Positions 39,210 to 50,631 of a DNA stretch of 64,000 nt are shown one piece after another. The notes under the pieces were generated by a model. The model was not told where the DNA came from. It saw only the letters and a program-made list of their open reading frames with translations, and did not search any database. Origin of the DNA: an uncultured SAR86 cluster bacterium (GTDB taxonomy: Bacteria > Pseudomonadota > Gammaproteobacteria > Magnimaribacterales > D2472); contig CACIJE010000001.1 in NCBI GenBank assembly GCA_902586925.1, positions 1 to 64,000 of the forward strand, in the 5' to 3' direction. The position numbers and the translations under genes were made by a program. Each line of letters starts with the position of its first letter. The first letter of the stretch is position 1.

Positions 39210-39463
39210 GTTTTCTTAGATTCAAATTCACAAGACATTTTTGCAATAACTTCACCTTCAACTCTTAAATTAACTTTAGCTCTTCCTTCCATTGTTCCAG
39301 TGACTGTGCATTGTTCGATACTTTCTTCAACAATCATTCGAACAATTTGTTTTAGTTCGTCTATTGATAATTCGCTAACTTTTCTCTCATCCGTGTCTTC
39401 GGTAGAAAACAAAAATGTTGAACTTAAAAAGACTAGTAATAATAATTTCATATTGGTCCTCAT
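39206..39463 (-). CDS. Hypothetical exported small protein
   Basis: MRTNMKLLLLVFLSSTFLFS signal peptide; start moved to 39463 because the longer ORF overlaps the divergent gene. Confidence 0.55.
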   Translation of the reverse strand: MRTNMKLLLLVFLSSTFLFSTEDTDERKVSELSIDELKQIVRMIVEESIEQCTVTGTMEGRAKVNLRVEGEVIAKMSCEFESKKT

Positions 39464-39514
39464 AAAAATATTAAATGTATAATTAGTTTCATTGTATAAA
39501 CTAAATAGAAAAAA

Positions 39515-39835
39515 ATGAATGAATCTAAAATACTTTTTAATGAAAAATGTAGGGTATGTAATTTTGAGATTAAGCACTATAAAAAAAGATCAAAATTAAA
39601 TTTTGTGGATTGTAGTGAAATGGAAGATAAGTATTTAAAAAGATTGCATGTGGTCTTTGATAATGGTGATGAAATTTCTGGTGTGGATGCTTTCATATAT
39701 GTTTGGGAAAGAACAAATGGTTATGCATGGATTGCAAAAATCATTAAGTTGCCGATCGTATACTTTTTGTCAAAAATTGCTTACTCAATTATAGCTTTTA
39801 TATTGTTTTACAAATATAAAATACTAGGTAAATGA
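39515..39835 (+). CDS. DCC-family (DUF393) thiol-disulfide oxidoreductase-like
   Basis: ILFNEKCRVCNFEI near N terminus. Confidence 0.6.
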   Translation: MNESKILFNEKCRVCNFEIKHYKKRSKLNFVDCSEMEDKYLKRLHVVFDNGDEISGVDAFIYVWERTNGYAWIAKIIKLPIVYFLSKIAYSIIAFILFYKYKILGK

Positions 39836-39836
39836 G

Positions 39837-39861
39837 AATGATAATCATATTGATTATCATT
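39837..39861. promoter_or_regulatory. Fur-box-like palindrome
   Basis: AATGATAATCA-TAT-TGATTATCATT, perfect 11-bp arms. Confidence 0.85.
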
Positions 39862-39932
39862 AAAAAAATACCTAATATCAGTAGTTTACAATCAATTTAA
39901 TATTACTATAATAGTATTAAATTTACAATTAC

Positions 39933-40388
39933 ATGGAGTTACTTCTGATGGACAATAATGAAATTAATGCTGAAGAGGTTTGTGATATTCTGAATGAGAT
40001 TATGGAGTATGAGCTAGCTGGTGTTGTTAGGTATACTCACTCTTCTATGATGGTAAGCGGACCCTATAGGTTACCGATAGTTACATTTTTAAAAGAGCAA
40101 GCAGAAGAGTCTTTATTGCATGCTCAACTTGCTGGTGAAAAAATAGCAGGCTTAGATGGTCACCCAAGTCAAAAGATAGCAAAAATAGAGGAAACAAACA
40201 GACATACTATCAAGGATATTCTTGAGGAAAGTTTAGAGCATGAACTCTTTGCATTGGGACTATATAAAAAACTTTTAAGTTGTGTCGAAGATAAATCAGT
40301 ATATTTGGAAGAATATGCAAGAGCTCAAATTGGTGAAGAAGAGCAACACTCTTTAGAGCTAAAAATAATGCTTAAAGATTTTAGTTAG
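39933..40388 (+). CDS. Ferritin-like/bacterioferritin-type protein
   Basis: LNEIMEYELAGVVRYTHSS...EQAEESLLHAQLAGEKI...EHELFALGLYKKLL...GEEEQHSLEL. Confidence 0.85.
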   Translation: MELLLMDNNEINAEEVCDILNEIMEYELAGVVRYTHSSMMVSGPYRLPIVTFLKEQAEESLLHAQLAGEKIAGLDGHPSQKIAKIEETNRHTIKDILEESLEHELFALGLYKKLLSCVEDKSVYLEEYARAQIGEEEQHSLELKIMLKDFS

Positions 40389-40828
40389 CTTTTAAAATAT
40401 CTTTGATGATGAGCTTCCGACAGTTCAAGTAGTTCTGTATTAATTTCATCTTTAATAACTTTGGGATCAAAACTTATCAAACTTTGAATACCATAATTCT
40501 TTAATTCGAATTCTTGAGAACCAGCTGCTCTAAATAAATCAAATATCCAGGTCAGTGGCTCTAATGAATGATTAAAGTTAATTGCTTTTTCCTCCAACTT
40601 AGAAGCGAAAAGTTCTGAATCAAAAATCTTAAATCTATTTTGTAAAATTTTAATTTTAAATTGTTCTAGTCGACCATTGATAATTTCTCTTTCATTTTCT
40701 GAATATTTTGGCCAATTAATTATTTCGTGAGCAAAACGTTTACAACCCTTACATACCTCATCACCAAATGTAGTAGTACAAATTCCTAGACAAGGTGTTG
40801 AGGAACGTTTTTTTTGTAATTTAGGCAT
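40385..40828 (-). CDS. DUF1289 family protein
   Basis: PCLGICTTTFGDEVCKGCKRFAHEIINWPKYSENER. Confidence 0.8.
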   Translation of the reverse strand: MPKLQKKRSSTPCLGICTTTFGDEVCKGCKRFAHEIINWPKYSENEREIINGRLEQFKIKILQNRFKIFDSELFASKLEEKAINFNHSLEPLTWIFDLFRAAGSQEFELKNYGIQSLISFDPKVIKDEINTELLELSEAHHQRYFKS

Positions 40829-40933
40829 ATGAGAAAATAATAACCGATTTTTAATTAAAATTATTGTTAATTTTCCTTATTTAGTGGCTATCTTGAGCTA
40901 TAAGAGTAAAATATTGCCATCGGAGACCAGACG

Positions 40934-43516
40934 ATGTTAGAAGAATATAAAAAACACGTTGCAGAAAGGGCAAAATTAAACATTCCGCCCTTGCCTCTGA
41001 GTGCAGATCAGTCTTCAGAATTAGTTAATCTCTTAAAAAATGATCACGAAGAAGCAGATTATTTATTAAATCTTTTTAAAGAAAGAATTCCAGCAGGTGT
41101 TGATCAAGCTGCATATGTGAAGGCAGCTTTTCTAACAGATATAACAACAGGAAAGACTGAAAGTCCTCATATTTCCAAGGTAGATGCTATAAAAGTTTTA
41201 GGCACCATGTTAGGTGGATACAATATTCAACCTCTTATTAATTGTCTTAAAGATGAAGAGTTAGCTAGTGAGGCTTCGAAAGTTTTAAGTAAAACACTTT
41301 TAATTTTTGATGCGTTTAATGAGATATTTGAATTATCAAAAGAAAATAGTCATGCAAAGAAAGTAATTGAAGAATGGGCTAATGGTTCATGGTTTACTGA
41401 AAAAGAAGATATCAAAGAACAAATTAAACTAACTGTTTTCAAAGTTACCGGAGAAATTAACACTGATGATCTCTCACCTGCTCCAGATGCATGGTCTCGT
41501 CCAGATATCCCACTTCATGCACTAGCTATGTTTAAAATGCCAAGAACTGGACTTGATGATCCACTTGGAACAATTGAAAAGCTTAAAGAAAAAGGAAACC
41601 CACTAGTATTTGTTGGAGATGTGGTTGGGACTGGTTCGTCACGAAAATCTGCTACAAATTCTGTTTTATGGCATATGGGTGATGAAATTCCTTTCATACC
41701 GAATAAAAAAGAAGGTGGATATTGCTTTGGTGGAAAAATTGCGCCAATTTTTTTTAATACACTTGAAGATTCTGGAGCATTTCCAATTGAAATGAATGTT
41801 TCAAAAATGATTACTGGACAGGAAATCATCTTAGAACCATATAAAGGGAGAGTGATTGATGCAAATTCTTTAGAGGTACTCTCAGAATTTAAACTTAAAA
41901 CAGATGTTCTATTAGATGAGGTAAGAGCCAATGGTCGAATACCTTTGATCATTGGAAGACAATTAACCGATAAAAGTAGAGAAGCTCTTGGGCTGGATAC
42001 CTCAAAAGTTTTTAGAAGACCTGATTCAAGTGATAATAGTGATGCTGGATTCACTCTAGCACAGAAAATGGTTGGTAAGGCGTGTGGGGTTGAAGGAGTT
42101 AGACCATGCACATATTGTGAACCAAGAATGACAACAGTTGGTTCTCAAGATACAACAGGCCCAATGACTAGGGATGAACTTAAAGAACTTGCTTGTTTAG
42201 GTTTCTCAGCTGATCTTGTGATGCAGTCTTTTTGTCATACTGCAGCATATCCAAAACCAGTTGATATAGAGACTCAGCATAATCTTCCAGACTTTATAAT
42301 GAATCGAGGCGGAGTCTCACTAAGACCTGGGGACGGCATAATACACTCCTGGATGAATAGAATGTTGCTTCCAGATACAGTTGGCACCGGTGGTGATAGT
42401 CATACAAGGTTTCCTATAGGTATTAGTTTTCCAGCTGGATCGGGACTTGTGGCTTTTGCAGCAACACTTGGGGTAATGCCTTTGGATATGCCAGAGTCTG
42501 TGTTAGTAAAATTTAAAGGAGAAATGCAACCAGGCATTACATTAAGAGATTTAGTAAATGCCATACCATATGCTGCACTTCAAAGAGGATTATTAACAAT
42601 CGATAAAGATGGTAAAAAAAATGTCTTCTCTGGAAGATGCCTAGAAATTGAAGGTCTGCCAAATATGAAGGTCGAGCAAGCTTTTGAATTATCAGATGCC
42701 TCTGCTGAAAGATCTGCATCGGGTTGTACTGTTAAGCTCAATAAAGAACCTATACTAGAATATCTTCAATCAAACATTGTGATGCTTAGATGGATGATTG
42801 CGAGTGGTTATGGTGATCCAAAAACTCTTGAAAGAAGAGCTCAATCAATGGAGGAATGGATTCTTAATCCAAAGCTTCTTGAGGCGGATGATAATGCTGA
42901 ATATGCAGAAGTAATTGAAATTGATCTAAACGAGATTAAAGAGCCCCTTCTTGCGTGTCCTAATGATCCTGATGATATTAAACCTCTCTCAGAAGTTGCC
43001 AACACTAAAATACAAGAAGTTTTTATTGGATCTTGTATGACAAACATAGGTCATTTTAGGGCTGCAGGAACTTTACTTGAAAAATACAAAAATATTAAGG
43101 CAAGACTTTGGGTGGTTCCACCAACAAAAATGGATGAAAAGCAGCTTATTGAAGAAGGTATATATAATATCTTTGGTGTCTCAGGTGCAAGAACTGAAGT
43201 ACCAGGTTGTTCATTATGCATGGGGAATCAGGCAAGAGTTTTAGCAAACTCTACAGTTGTGTCAACCTCAACTAGAAACTTTCCAAATCGCTTAGGTGAT
43301 GGAGCAAATGTCTTTTTAGCTTCCGCTGAATTATCTGCGATTTGTGCAGTATTAGGAAGGATACCTACAGAAGATGAATATCATAAATATATGAATGATA
43401 TTAATCCATTGTCTGATGAAATTTATAGATACTTAAACTTTAATGAAATTGATACCTATGTTGAAAGTGCAAATAATGCTTCAATTCCAGCTGTTAACAT
43501 TGTAAATCCAGCCTAA
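40934..43516 (+). CDS. acnB: Aconitate hydratase B
   Basis: [38 protein letters not shown]; full length 860 aa. Confidence 0.97.
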   Translation: MLEEYKKHVAERAKLNIPPLPLSADQSSELVNLLKNDHEEADYLLNLFKERIPAGVDQAAYVKAAFLTDITTGKTESPHISKVDAIKVLGTMLGGYNIQPLINCLKDEELASEASKVLSKTLLIFDAFNEIFELSKENSHAKKVIEEWANGSWFTEKEDIKEQIKLTVFKVTGEINTDDLSPAPDAWSRPDIPLHALAMFKMPRTGLDDPLGTIEKLKEKGNPLVFVGDVVGTGSSRKSATNSVLWHMGDEIPFIPNKKEGGYCFGGKIAPIFFNTLEDSGAFPIEMNVSKMITGQEIILEPYKGRVIDANSLEVLSEFKLKTDVLLDEVRANGRIPLIIGRQLTDKSREALGLDTSKVFRRPDSSDNSDAGFTLAQKMVGKACGVEGVRPCTYCEPRMTTVGSQDTTGPMTRDELKELACLGFSADLVMQSFCHTAAYPKPVDIETQHNLPDFIMNRGGVSLRPGDGIIHSWMNRMLLPDTVGTGGDSHTRFPIGISFPAGSGLVAFAATLGVMPLDMPESVLVKFKGEMQPGITLRDLVNAIPYAALQRGLLTIDKDGKKNVFSGRCLEIEGLPNMKVEQAFELSDASAERSASGCTVKLNKEPILEYLQSNIVMLRWMIASGYGDPKTLERRAQSMEEWILNPKLLEADDNAEYAEVIEIDLNEIKEPLLACPNDPDDIKPLSEVANTKIQEVFIGSCMTNIGHFRAAGTLLEKYKNIKARLWVVPPTKMDEKQLIEEGIYNIFGVSGARTEVPGCSLCMGNQARVLANSTVVSTSTRNFPNRLGDGANVFLASAELSAICAVLGRIPTEDEYHKYMNDINPLSDEIYRYLNFNEIDTYVESANNASIPAVNIVNPA

Positions 43517-45003
43517 CGCTTTGCTTTAGCTTTTTCTCTTTGCATTTTAAGTTCATCTTTTCTTGCTATCTCAAGTTCTTCAAGATAATTTTCGACCAAA
43601 GGTGTAAAGTATTTACCAGTAAAGATAGATGTTTCAAATTCTTTTATGCCTGGATTTCCCTCTTGAACTGATTCAATGAGATCATCAAGAGTCTGATAAA
43701 TTAACCAATCTGCATTAATTGCAGCTGCAACCTCATCATGTGACTTGTTAGAAGCTATTAATTCAGAGGTAGCAGGCATATCGATTCCATATAAATTTTG
43801 ATATTTAATCGCTGGTGCTGCTGATGCAAAGTAAACATTTTTAGCTCCTGCCTCTCTGGCCATTTGAATTATTTTTTTACTTGTTGTTCCTCTGACAATT
43901 GAATCATCAACCAATAAAACATTTTTACCTTCGAATTCTAAATCTAAGATGTTCAACTTCCTTCTAACTGATTTTTTTCTCTCCTCTTGATAAGGCATGA
44001 TAAACGTTCTTCCAATATATCGGTTCTTTACAAAACCTTCCCTATAAGAGACATCTAAATCAACCGCCAATTGATGAGCTGCGGTAACAGAGCTATCTGG
44101 TATTGGTATAACTACATCTATATCGTGATCGGGTCTTGATTCCTTTATTTGTTTTGCTAACTTAGTGCCCATTCTCATTCTGGCTTTATAAACTGATATT
44201 TCATCAATCTTAGAGTCTGGTCTTGAAAAATACACGTATTCAAATATACATGGTCTTTTTTCAGGATTCTCTGAGCATTGTTGAGAAAATAGTTTTCCAT
44301 TTTTATCTATGAAAATAGCTTCACCAGGATCTACATCTCTAAGTTTTTGAAATCCAAGAGGTGTAAAAAGAGCATCTTCTGAAGAAATAATATACTCATC
44401 TCTTGTTTTAGCTTTTCTGACACCAATTGAAAGTGGTCTTATTCCATTATTATCCCTAAAAGCTAACATTCCATATCCTGATATTAATGCTAAAACTGCA
44501 TAGGCTCCATCACATCTTATATGGGTTTTTGTAACAGCTTTAAATATATGTTCCGCAGTTGGATAAATTTCTCTTTGTTTGCCAAGCTCGTGTGCAAATA
44601 TGTTTAAGAGAACTTCAGAGTCACTATCTGTTTGTAAGTGCCTCATTTCAGCATGAAAAAGTTCGTTAGCAAGCTGTTTTGAATTTGTTAGATTTCCATT
44701 ATGTGCAAGGCTTATTCCGTATGGTGAGTTTACATACATTGGTTGAGCAAATTCTTTACCAGCACCTCCAGCAGTAGGATATCTAACGTGCCCTATTCCA
44801 TAATTTCCAACCAATTGTTCCATATGTCTTTGTTGAAAAACATCCCGAACATAACCCATTGATTTTCTAGAATTTAATTGATCTTCGTTGTTACAAACAG
44901 AAATCCCTGCAGCATCTTGACCTCTATGCTGAAGCATTAGGAGAGAATCATATATTTCAGCCGCTACGTTTGTTTCAGCTGAAATTCCAACTATTCCACA
45001 CAT
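43513..45003 (-). CDS. purF: Amidophosphoribosyltransferase
   Basis: [26 protein letters not shown]. Confidence 0.98.
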   Translation of the reverse strand: MCGIVGISAETNVAAEIYDSLLMLQHRGQDAAGISVCNNEDQLNSRKSMGYVRDVFQQRHMEQLVGNYGIGHVRYPTAGGAGKEFAQPMYVNSPYGISLAHNGNLTNSKQLANELFHAEMRHLQTDSDSEVLLNIFAHELGKQREIYPTAEHIFKAVTKTHIRCDGAYAVLALISGYGMLAFRDNNGIRPLSIGVRKAKTRDEYIISSEDALFTPLGFQKLRDVDPGEAIFIDKNGKLFSQQCSENPEKRPCIFEYVYFSRPDSKIDEISVYKARMRMGTKLAKQIKESRPDHDIDVVIPIPDSSVTAAHQLAVDLDVSYREGFVKNRYIGRTFIMPYQEERKKSVRRKLNILDLEFEGKNVLLVDDSIVRGTTSKKIIQMAREAGAKNVYFASAAPAIKYQNLYGIDMPATSELIASNKSHDEVAAAINADWLIYQTLDDLIESVQEGNPGIKEFETSIFTGKYFTPLVENYLEELEIARKDELKMQREKAKAKR

Positions 45004-45587
45004 TAAGAGTCCCCATCTTTTGTGTTTTCGTTAATCGCTTCTGGAATAACTTCTTGCTTTAAAGGTTCAATTATTTCCAGGGCTTCCTCTACAACATTTC
45101 TATTATCTATCAAATCTCTGAAATATGCTTCTATTTGTGGAGCATATTTTTGAATTATTGGCGTAATTTTTGAATTATTTATGACATCTGTTGTCTTAAG
45201 TCCAGATGGGAGAATTAAAAATATTACAAACAAAACAATAAGTCCTCTTATCAATCCAAATATAACGCCTAAAAACCTATCAAAACCTGATGCACCAGAC
45301 CATTTAATAAGTTTACTTACGAATTTTATTATTATTCCACCCAAAAAAATAAAAACTACGAATACAACTATGTAGGATATGATTTTTGAAATTTCCTGAT
45401 TTCCAATAAACTCATTTATTTTTGGTGTAGCTAAATATTCAAGACTTATAGCTGCAACAAATGCTGCTAACCAAAGAAATAATGATAAAAATTCTTTTGT
45501 AAAACCACGAGATAAGGAGATAATCCCTGAGGCAATTAATACAATTAATATAAACCAATCAGCGAGATTTAATCCTAAAGCTTCCAT
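45003..45587 (-). CDS. cvpA: CvpA family protein
   Basis: NLADWFILIVLIASGIISLSRGFTKEFLSL; upstream of purF. Confidence 0.9.
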   Translation of the reverse strand: MEALGLNLADWFILIVLIASGIISLSRGFTKEFLSLFLWLAAFVAAISLEYLATPKINEFIGNQEISKIISYIVVFVVFIFLGGIIIKFVSKLIKWSGASGFDRFLGVIFGLIRGLIVLFVIFLILPSGLKTTDVINNSKITPIIQKYAPQIEAYFRDLIDNRNVVEEALEIIEPLKQEVIPEAINENTKDGDS

Positions 45588-45985
45588 CTTGAAATTTCCC
45601 CATTTTCGGATTCAGATAGCAATTGAATTGATTCCATATTAGTAACGATATCATCTTCTGATAAAAAAGGTCCAACGTATATTGCAAATAAATCTCTATC
45701 GTCTCCAAAAGCCTCAACAAATGAGGGGTAGCCTCCATCGGTTATTTTTTTACTTAATTTAATTGCATTTTTTTCAGATGACAAAATATGAGCTCTATAG
45801 ACGAAGAAATCAAAATCAGATTCTTTAAATTCCTTAAAGTCAGATAAGTTTTGTTTAGGTGACGGCACTATCTCATCTAAAACGTCATCTTTATCAATGT
45901 TTATAGGTTTTGGATAAAAAGTAATAATAAATATAGATAGGGTGCCTATTAAAAATGATAAGCCAATGAATCTTTCAACAGACAT
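45575..45985 (-). CDS. SPOR-domain protein (DedD position)
   Basis: YRAHILSSEKNAIKLSKKITDGGYPSFVEAFGDDRDLFAIYVGPF. Confidence 0.7.
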   Translation of the reverse strand: MSVERFIGLSFLIGTLSIFIITFYPKPINIDKDDVLDEIVPSPKQNLSDFKEFKESDFDFFVYRAHILSSEKNAIKLSKKITDGGYPSFVEAFGDDRDLFAIYVGPFLSEDDIVTNMESIQLLSESENGEISRWKL

Positions 45986-47247
45986 TAAAATTTATATTTT
46001 TTTTTCAACGAATCAATTTTATTTGAAACTGGAACTGCCTTGTTTTTAAAAAAATTCTCATGATTTTCTTCAACAACTTTTAAATCATATAAATAATTTG
46101 CCATAACTCCAAAAGACTGCATCATTCCCTTTTCAGATGTATCTGCATTTAAGTTTATTTTCTCTAAGCTTGCTCCATTACCAATATGAAATCTACTGAC
46201 TGGATCGTTTGGCATTCCATCATTTCTTTCAGATTTTGTAAGATACTTCACAGCATTTTTCATCAACTCTTCATCACCACAATTTTTTTCAGAACATCGC
46301 TCAAAGGATATTGGTGAATACTCCTCCATCCACTTCATAAAACCAGGTAAAGGCGATAACGTCATAAATTGATTTAAATCTGGTAGCTCTCTTTTAAGAT
46401 TACTTGCAACTTTCTTAATTAGAAAGTTGCCAAAAGAAATTCCAAGTAATCCGTTATGGCAATTTGAAATTGAATAAAAAATTGCTGTATTTGCATCTTC
46501 AATATCTATTTCTTCTCTTTCAAGTTTAATAATATTCTGAATTGATTCTGGTAACCCAGTTGTTAACGCAACTTCAACAAATATTAATGGATCATTTGGT
46601 ATAAGAGGATGAAAAAAAGCAAAACACTGTCTGTCTGTAGGAGCAAGTCTTGCCCTGAGGTCATCCCAGGAATTTATTTGATGAACAGCTTCGTATTCGA
46701 TTATTTTTTCAAGAATATTTGCTGGTGTCTCCCAATCAATTTTTTCCAAAACCAAGAAAGAAGGATTAAACCAATACTTAAATAATTTAAGCAGGCCTGA
46801 GTCAAATGCTTTTAACTCTGGCTTATTCATTGCTCTTATTTTTTCTCTTAATTTTACAAGCCTATAAGTTCCATTGGATGTTGAATTTAATCTTCTAAAT
46901 AACTCAATCCACAGTGGTTCAGATGAAATTCTTATTTTTTGTAAATTTTTATCATTTTTTTCACTTGAGTAATTCTTTACATCTTTTGTAAGTTTTTTTG
47001 TGTCAATATCGTAATTTGATAACAAATGATTTAGGAATTTATATAAAGATTTATCGTCTAGCTTCTCTATCAAATTTAATAAATGTTCAGAATAAACTAG
47101 TGACGATACTTCACCGGTTGTTGACATAACAGAATCGACGGCTTTATTAATATTTTTATGAAGCTTACCAAAACTTTTTGAACGCAAACGGTTTAAACGA
47201 CGAGTACCTTTCATTACACTTGATAAAATATTTTGAAATAAGCTCAT
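45985..47247 (-). CDS. Malonyl-CoA decarboxylase
   Basis: RLAPTDRQCFAFFHPLIPNDPLIFVEVALTTGLPESIQ; FYSISNCHNGLLGISFGNFLIKKV. Confidence 0.92.
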   Translation of the reverse strand: MSLFQNILSSVMKGTRRLNRLRSKSFGKLHKNINKAVDSVMSTTGEVSSLVYSEHLLNLIEKLDDKSLYKFLNHLLSNYDIDTKKLTKDVKNYSSEKNDKNLQKIRISSEPLWIELFRRLNSTSNGTYRLVKLREKIRAMNKPELKAFDSGLLKLFKYWFNPSFLVLEKIDWETPANILEKIIEYEAVHQINSWDDLRARLAPTDRQCFAFFHPLIPNDPLIFVEVALTTGLPESIQNIIKLEREEIDIEDANTAIFYSISNCHNGLLGISFGNFLIKKVASNLKRELPDLNQFMTLSPLPGFMKWMEEYSPISFERCSEKNCGDEELMKNAVKYLTKSERNDGMPNDPVSRFHIGNGASLEKINLNADTSEKGMMQSFGVMANYLYDLKVVEENHENFFKNKAVPVSNKIDSLKKKYKF

Positions 47248-48029
47248 GAAATTGCCTTTTTGATTTCGCTAATATAACTACCTATTCTATCAAATTCTTT
47301 TGAACTAGATTCTTCTTCAATCATTTTTACAATTGAAGATCCTATAATTACCCCATCAGAGCAGTCAGACAATAATCTAGCATCTTCTGCAGATTTAATA
47401 CCAAAACCTGCTAAAGTTGGAACTGTTGCATGTTTTTTAATCTCTTCAATATTGCTATTTATTTCATTAACATCTAAATTAGAAGCTCCTGTAACACCTC
47501 TTAAAGTAACGTAATAAACAAATCCCGAGCTATTCTTTGCAATAGATTCAACCCTATCTTTCTTTGTTGTAGGTGAAATTAAAGAAATTGTATTTATATT
47601 AGAATTATAAACTCCGTAGTCCTTGAGGTTTAATTCTCCAGGGATATCAACAACTAATACTGAATCTATAACATTATTTTGATTGTCTTCAATTAGCTTT
47701 TTATTGAAAATAAAAGTGTTTAGATATCCCATTAGTACTAATGGCGTCTCATCATCATATTTTCTGTAGTTTTTAACCATCTCATAAATTTTTTGTAAAG
47801 AAATATTATTATCTAATGCCCTATCATGTGCTCTCTGAATGATTGGTCCTTCTGCAATAGGGTCTGTAAATGGTACACCGATTTCAATAACATCTACGCC
47901 AGCTTCGACAAAAATCTTCATAAGATCTAGGGTAGAATCCAAATCAGGATCACCCGCGACAAGATATGCCACTAAAGCTTTTTTATTATTTTTTTTTAAG
48001 TTATTGAGGGTCTTTGTAAGTCTATTCAA
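47244..48029 (-). CDS. trpA: Tryptophan synthase alpha
   Basis: [27 protein letters not shown]. Confidence 0.97.
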   Translation of the reverse strand: MNRLTKTLNNLKKNNKKALVAYLVAGDPDLDSTLDLMKIFVEAGVDVIEIGVPFTDPIAEGPIIQRAHDRALDNNISLQKIYEMVKNYRKYDDETPLVLMGYLNTFIFNKKLIEDNQNNVIDSVLVVDIPGELNLKDYGVYNSNINTISLISPTTKKDRVESIAKNSSGFVYYVTLRGVTGASNLDVNEINSNIEEIKKHATVPTLAGFGIKSAEDARLLSDCSDGVIIGSSIVKMIEEESSSKEFDRIGSYISEIKKAIS

Positions 48030-49231
48030 ATCTTTATTCCATCAATTTCTGCAACAGTATTAATGTCCTTATCACCTCTTCCAGAAACATTAACAATTAT
48101 ATTTGCATCTTCATCAAATTCTTTCATCAAAGTATCTAAATAAGCAAAAGCATGGGCTGTTTCAAGAGCCGGTATTATTCCTTCTAATTCTGATACCTCA
48201 TGAAATGCTTTTAACGCTGCTTCATCGCTTACTGCAACATACTCTGCTCTTCCTGAATCTTTTAACCAGGAATGTTCTGGACCAACACCTGGATAATCTA
48301 GACCAGCAGAGACAGATTTTGTTCCCTTCACTTGACCACCTTCGTCTTGCATCAGATAACTGAGAGCTCCGTGAAGGACACCTGGTGTTCCATCATTTAA
48401 TGGTGCTGCATGTTCTCCTGTTTCAACACCTTCTCCTCCAGCTTCAACTCCAATTAATCTAGTTTCGTTAAATTTTATAAAAGGATAGAAGGCACCCATA
48501 GCATTTGATCCTCCGCCTACACATGCAACAATTGCATCTGGCATTGATTGAAACATTTCTTTTGACTGCGTTATCAATTCCTCTCCAACAACAGAGTTAA
48601 AATCTCTGACAATCATTGGATATGGATGTGGCCCAGTAACGCTTCCTATGATGTAATAAGTATCATCAACGTTAGTAACCCAATCTCTTAAAGCTTCATT
48701 TAATGCATCTTTTAAAGTAGCAGAGCCTGAATCGACCGCATGAACTTGAGCACCAAGCAGTTTTATTCTATAAACATTTAACGATTGTCTTTGTACATCC
48801 TCTGAACCCATATATATATGACACTCTAAACCCAACCTTGCTGCAACCGTAGCAGTCGCTACTCCATGTTGACCCGCACCTGTTTCAGCGATAATTCTTT
48901 TTTTTCCCATATATTTTGCTAGCAATATTTGTCCAATAGTATTATTAATTTTATGTGCTCCAGTGTGATTCAAATCCTCTCTTTTCAACCAAATAGATCC
49001 TGTTCCATAAAGATTAGTCAATCTTTCCGCAAAATATAATGGTGAGGGTCTTCCAACAAACTCAGAAAGGTCCTTATAGAATTGATTTTTAAACTCAGCG
49101 TCATCTTTTAGTTTTTCGTAAGTAGTTTCAAGTTCCTCAAGAGCATACATAAGCGTCTCTGGAACAAACTTACCGCCATATTCGCCAAAAAAACCATTTT
49201 TATCTGGTAAATTGTTATTATTTGCTTTCAT
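48026..49231 (-). CDS. trpB: Tryptophan synthase beta
   Basis: [26 protein letters not shown]. Confidence 0.98.
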   Translation of the reverse strand: MKANNNNLPDKNGFFGEYGGKFVPETLMYALEELETTYEKLKDDAEFKNQFYKDLSEFVGRPSPLYFAERLTNLYGTGSIWLKREDLNHTGAHKINNTIGQILLAKYMGKKRIIAETGAGQHGVATATVAARLGLECHIYMGSEDVQRQSLNVYRIKLLGAQVHAVDSGSATLKDALNEALRDWVTNVDDTYYIIGSVTGPHPYPMIVRDFNSVVGEELITQSKEMFQSMPDAIVACVGGGSNAMGAFYPFIKFNETRLIGVEAGGEGVETGEHAAPLNDGTPGVLHGALSYLMQDEGGQVKGTKSVSAGLDYPGVGPEHSWLKDSGRAEYVAVSDEAALKAFHEVSELEGIIPALETAHAFAYLDTLMKEFDEDANIIVNVSGRGDKDINTVAEIDGIKI

Positions 49232-49234
49232 ATA

Positions 49235-49846
49235 CTAAATTTTATTCAATATTTCTTTAACCAAATCTAAGCTTTTAACTCCTGGAGAAGATTCAACGCC
49301 TGAATTTATATCTAGGCACCAAGGTTTTATATCTATAGCATTATCAACATTTTCAGAATTAATTCCACCAGAGAGAATCATTTTAATATCTAAATCTTTT
49401 ACACTATTCAAAAGATTCCAATCAAAAGGAACTCCGGTCCCTCCCGGCTTGCCCCTCTCATAATTTTCAAATAAAATTCCGGAAGCATCAGGATAATGAG
49501 ATATTTTGTCAAAGTTAATATTATTATTTATTCTAAAAACTTTCCAAAAGTCTTTTTCAAATGAATTACAAAACTCGTTAGACTCATTTCCATGAAATTG
49601 TAGGATAGGATCTTCAAAGTATGAAGATGTTTCCTCTATATAACTTCGATCAGCATCAACATATACACATACGGGTCTTTTATTTTTGAAGTCGAAACTT
49701 TTAACCTCTTGTAGTAGTTCGAATGAAACATTTCTTGGACTTTTTTCGTAAAAAATAAATCCTAAAAAATTAATCTGATCATATAGAACTAACTCATTAA
49801 GAATTTTTAACTGATTAATGCCACATATTTTAATTAAAGGTTTCAT
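49235..49846 (-). CDS. trpF: Phosphoribosylanthranilate isomerase
   Basis: IKICGIN; LQFHGNE; SGVESSPGVKS. Confidence 0.93.
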   Translation of the reverse strand: MKPLIKICGINQLKILNELVLYDQINFLGFIFYEKSPRNVSFELLQEVKSFDFKNKRPVCVYVDADRSYIEETSSYFEDPILQFHGNESNEFCNSFEKDFWKVFRINNNINFDKISHYPDASGILFENYERGKPGGTGVPFDWNLLNSVKDLDIKMILSGGINSENVDNAIDIKPWCLDINSGVESSPGVKSLDLVKEILNKI

Positions 49847-50631
49847 TATATTTTGAGCCTCTCGATAATACTTTTTTCACATGACTTAATTTTTAACTCA
49901 TCTTTGTAACTTGGACCGAGGAAAAAAAGTCCACATGCTGGAGCAGTCTTGCCTGCAAAACTTCTATTTTTTTTGACAAGGATTTCTTCAATTGACAATG
50001 AATTTTCTTTTTTTGCAATATCAATCAATGTACCAACCATAATTCTTACCATATTTTGTAAAAAAGCATTTGCAACAATTGTGATTATAATAAAGTTGTT
50101 AATAGTTTTGAGGCTTACATCATTTACTGTTTTTATAACATTATTAGAATTACAATTTGAACTTCTAAATGAACTAAAGTCTTTTTTCCCTATAAATTTT
50201 TTAAGTTCTTCTTCCATAAGCACAGTATTTAATTTGTTTGTAATCCAATATGCGTGTTTCTCAAAAAAAAGTGGTTTATTATCTGAGTTATATATCAGAT
50301 AAGCGTATTTTCTCTCAATAGCAGAAAATCTAGAATTAAAATCTGCAGGCACTCTAAAAATATCTTTTACTGCAATTGAGCTTGGTAAATTTGAGTTTAG
50401 TCCATTTAACCAATTTTTTTTATTTCGATCTATATTAGTTTCAAAATCACATACTTGTGACATGGCATGAACACCAGCATCCGTTCTTCCTGAATAATTT
50501 ATTCTTATATCCTCTTTTGTGACTTTCTTGAGTGCATTTTCAATGCAGCCTTGAACCGTTAAAACATTCTTTTGACTTTGAAATCCTGAATATGTTGTCC
50601 CATCATACTCTACGGTAAAGCCAAGCTTCAC
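49846..50631 (-). CDS. truA: tRNA pseudouridine(38-40) synthase
   Basis: YSGRTDAGVHAMSQVCDF; NMVRIMVGTL. Confidence 0.96.
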   Translation of the reverse strand: MKLGFTVEYDGTTYSGFQSQKNVLTVQGCIENALKKVTKEDIRINYSGRTDAGVHAMSQVCDFETNIDRNKKNWLNGLNSNLPSSIAVKDIFRVPADFNSRFSAIERKYAYLIYNSDNKPLFFEKHAYWITNKLNTVLMEEELKKFIGKKDFSSFRSSNCNSNNVIKTVNDVSLKTINNFIIITIVANAFLQNMVRIMVGTLIDIAKKENSLSIEEILVKKNRSFAGKTAPACGLFFLGPSYKDELKIKSCEKSIIERLKI

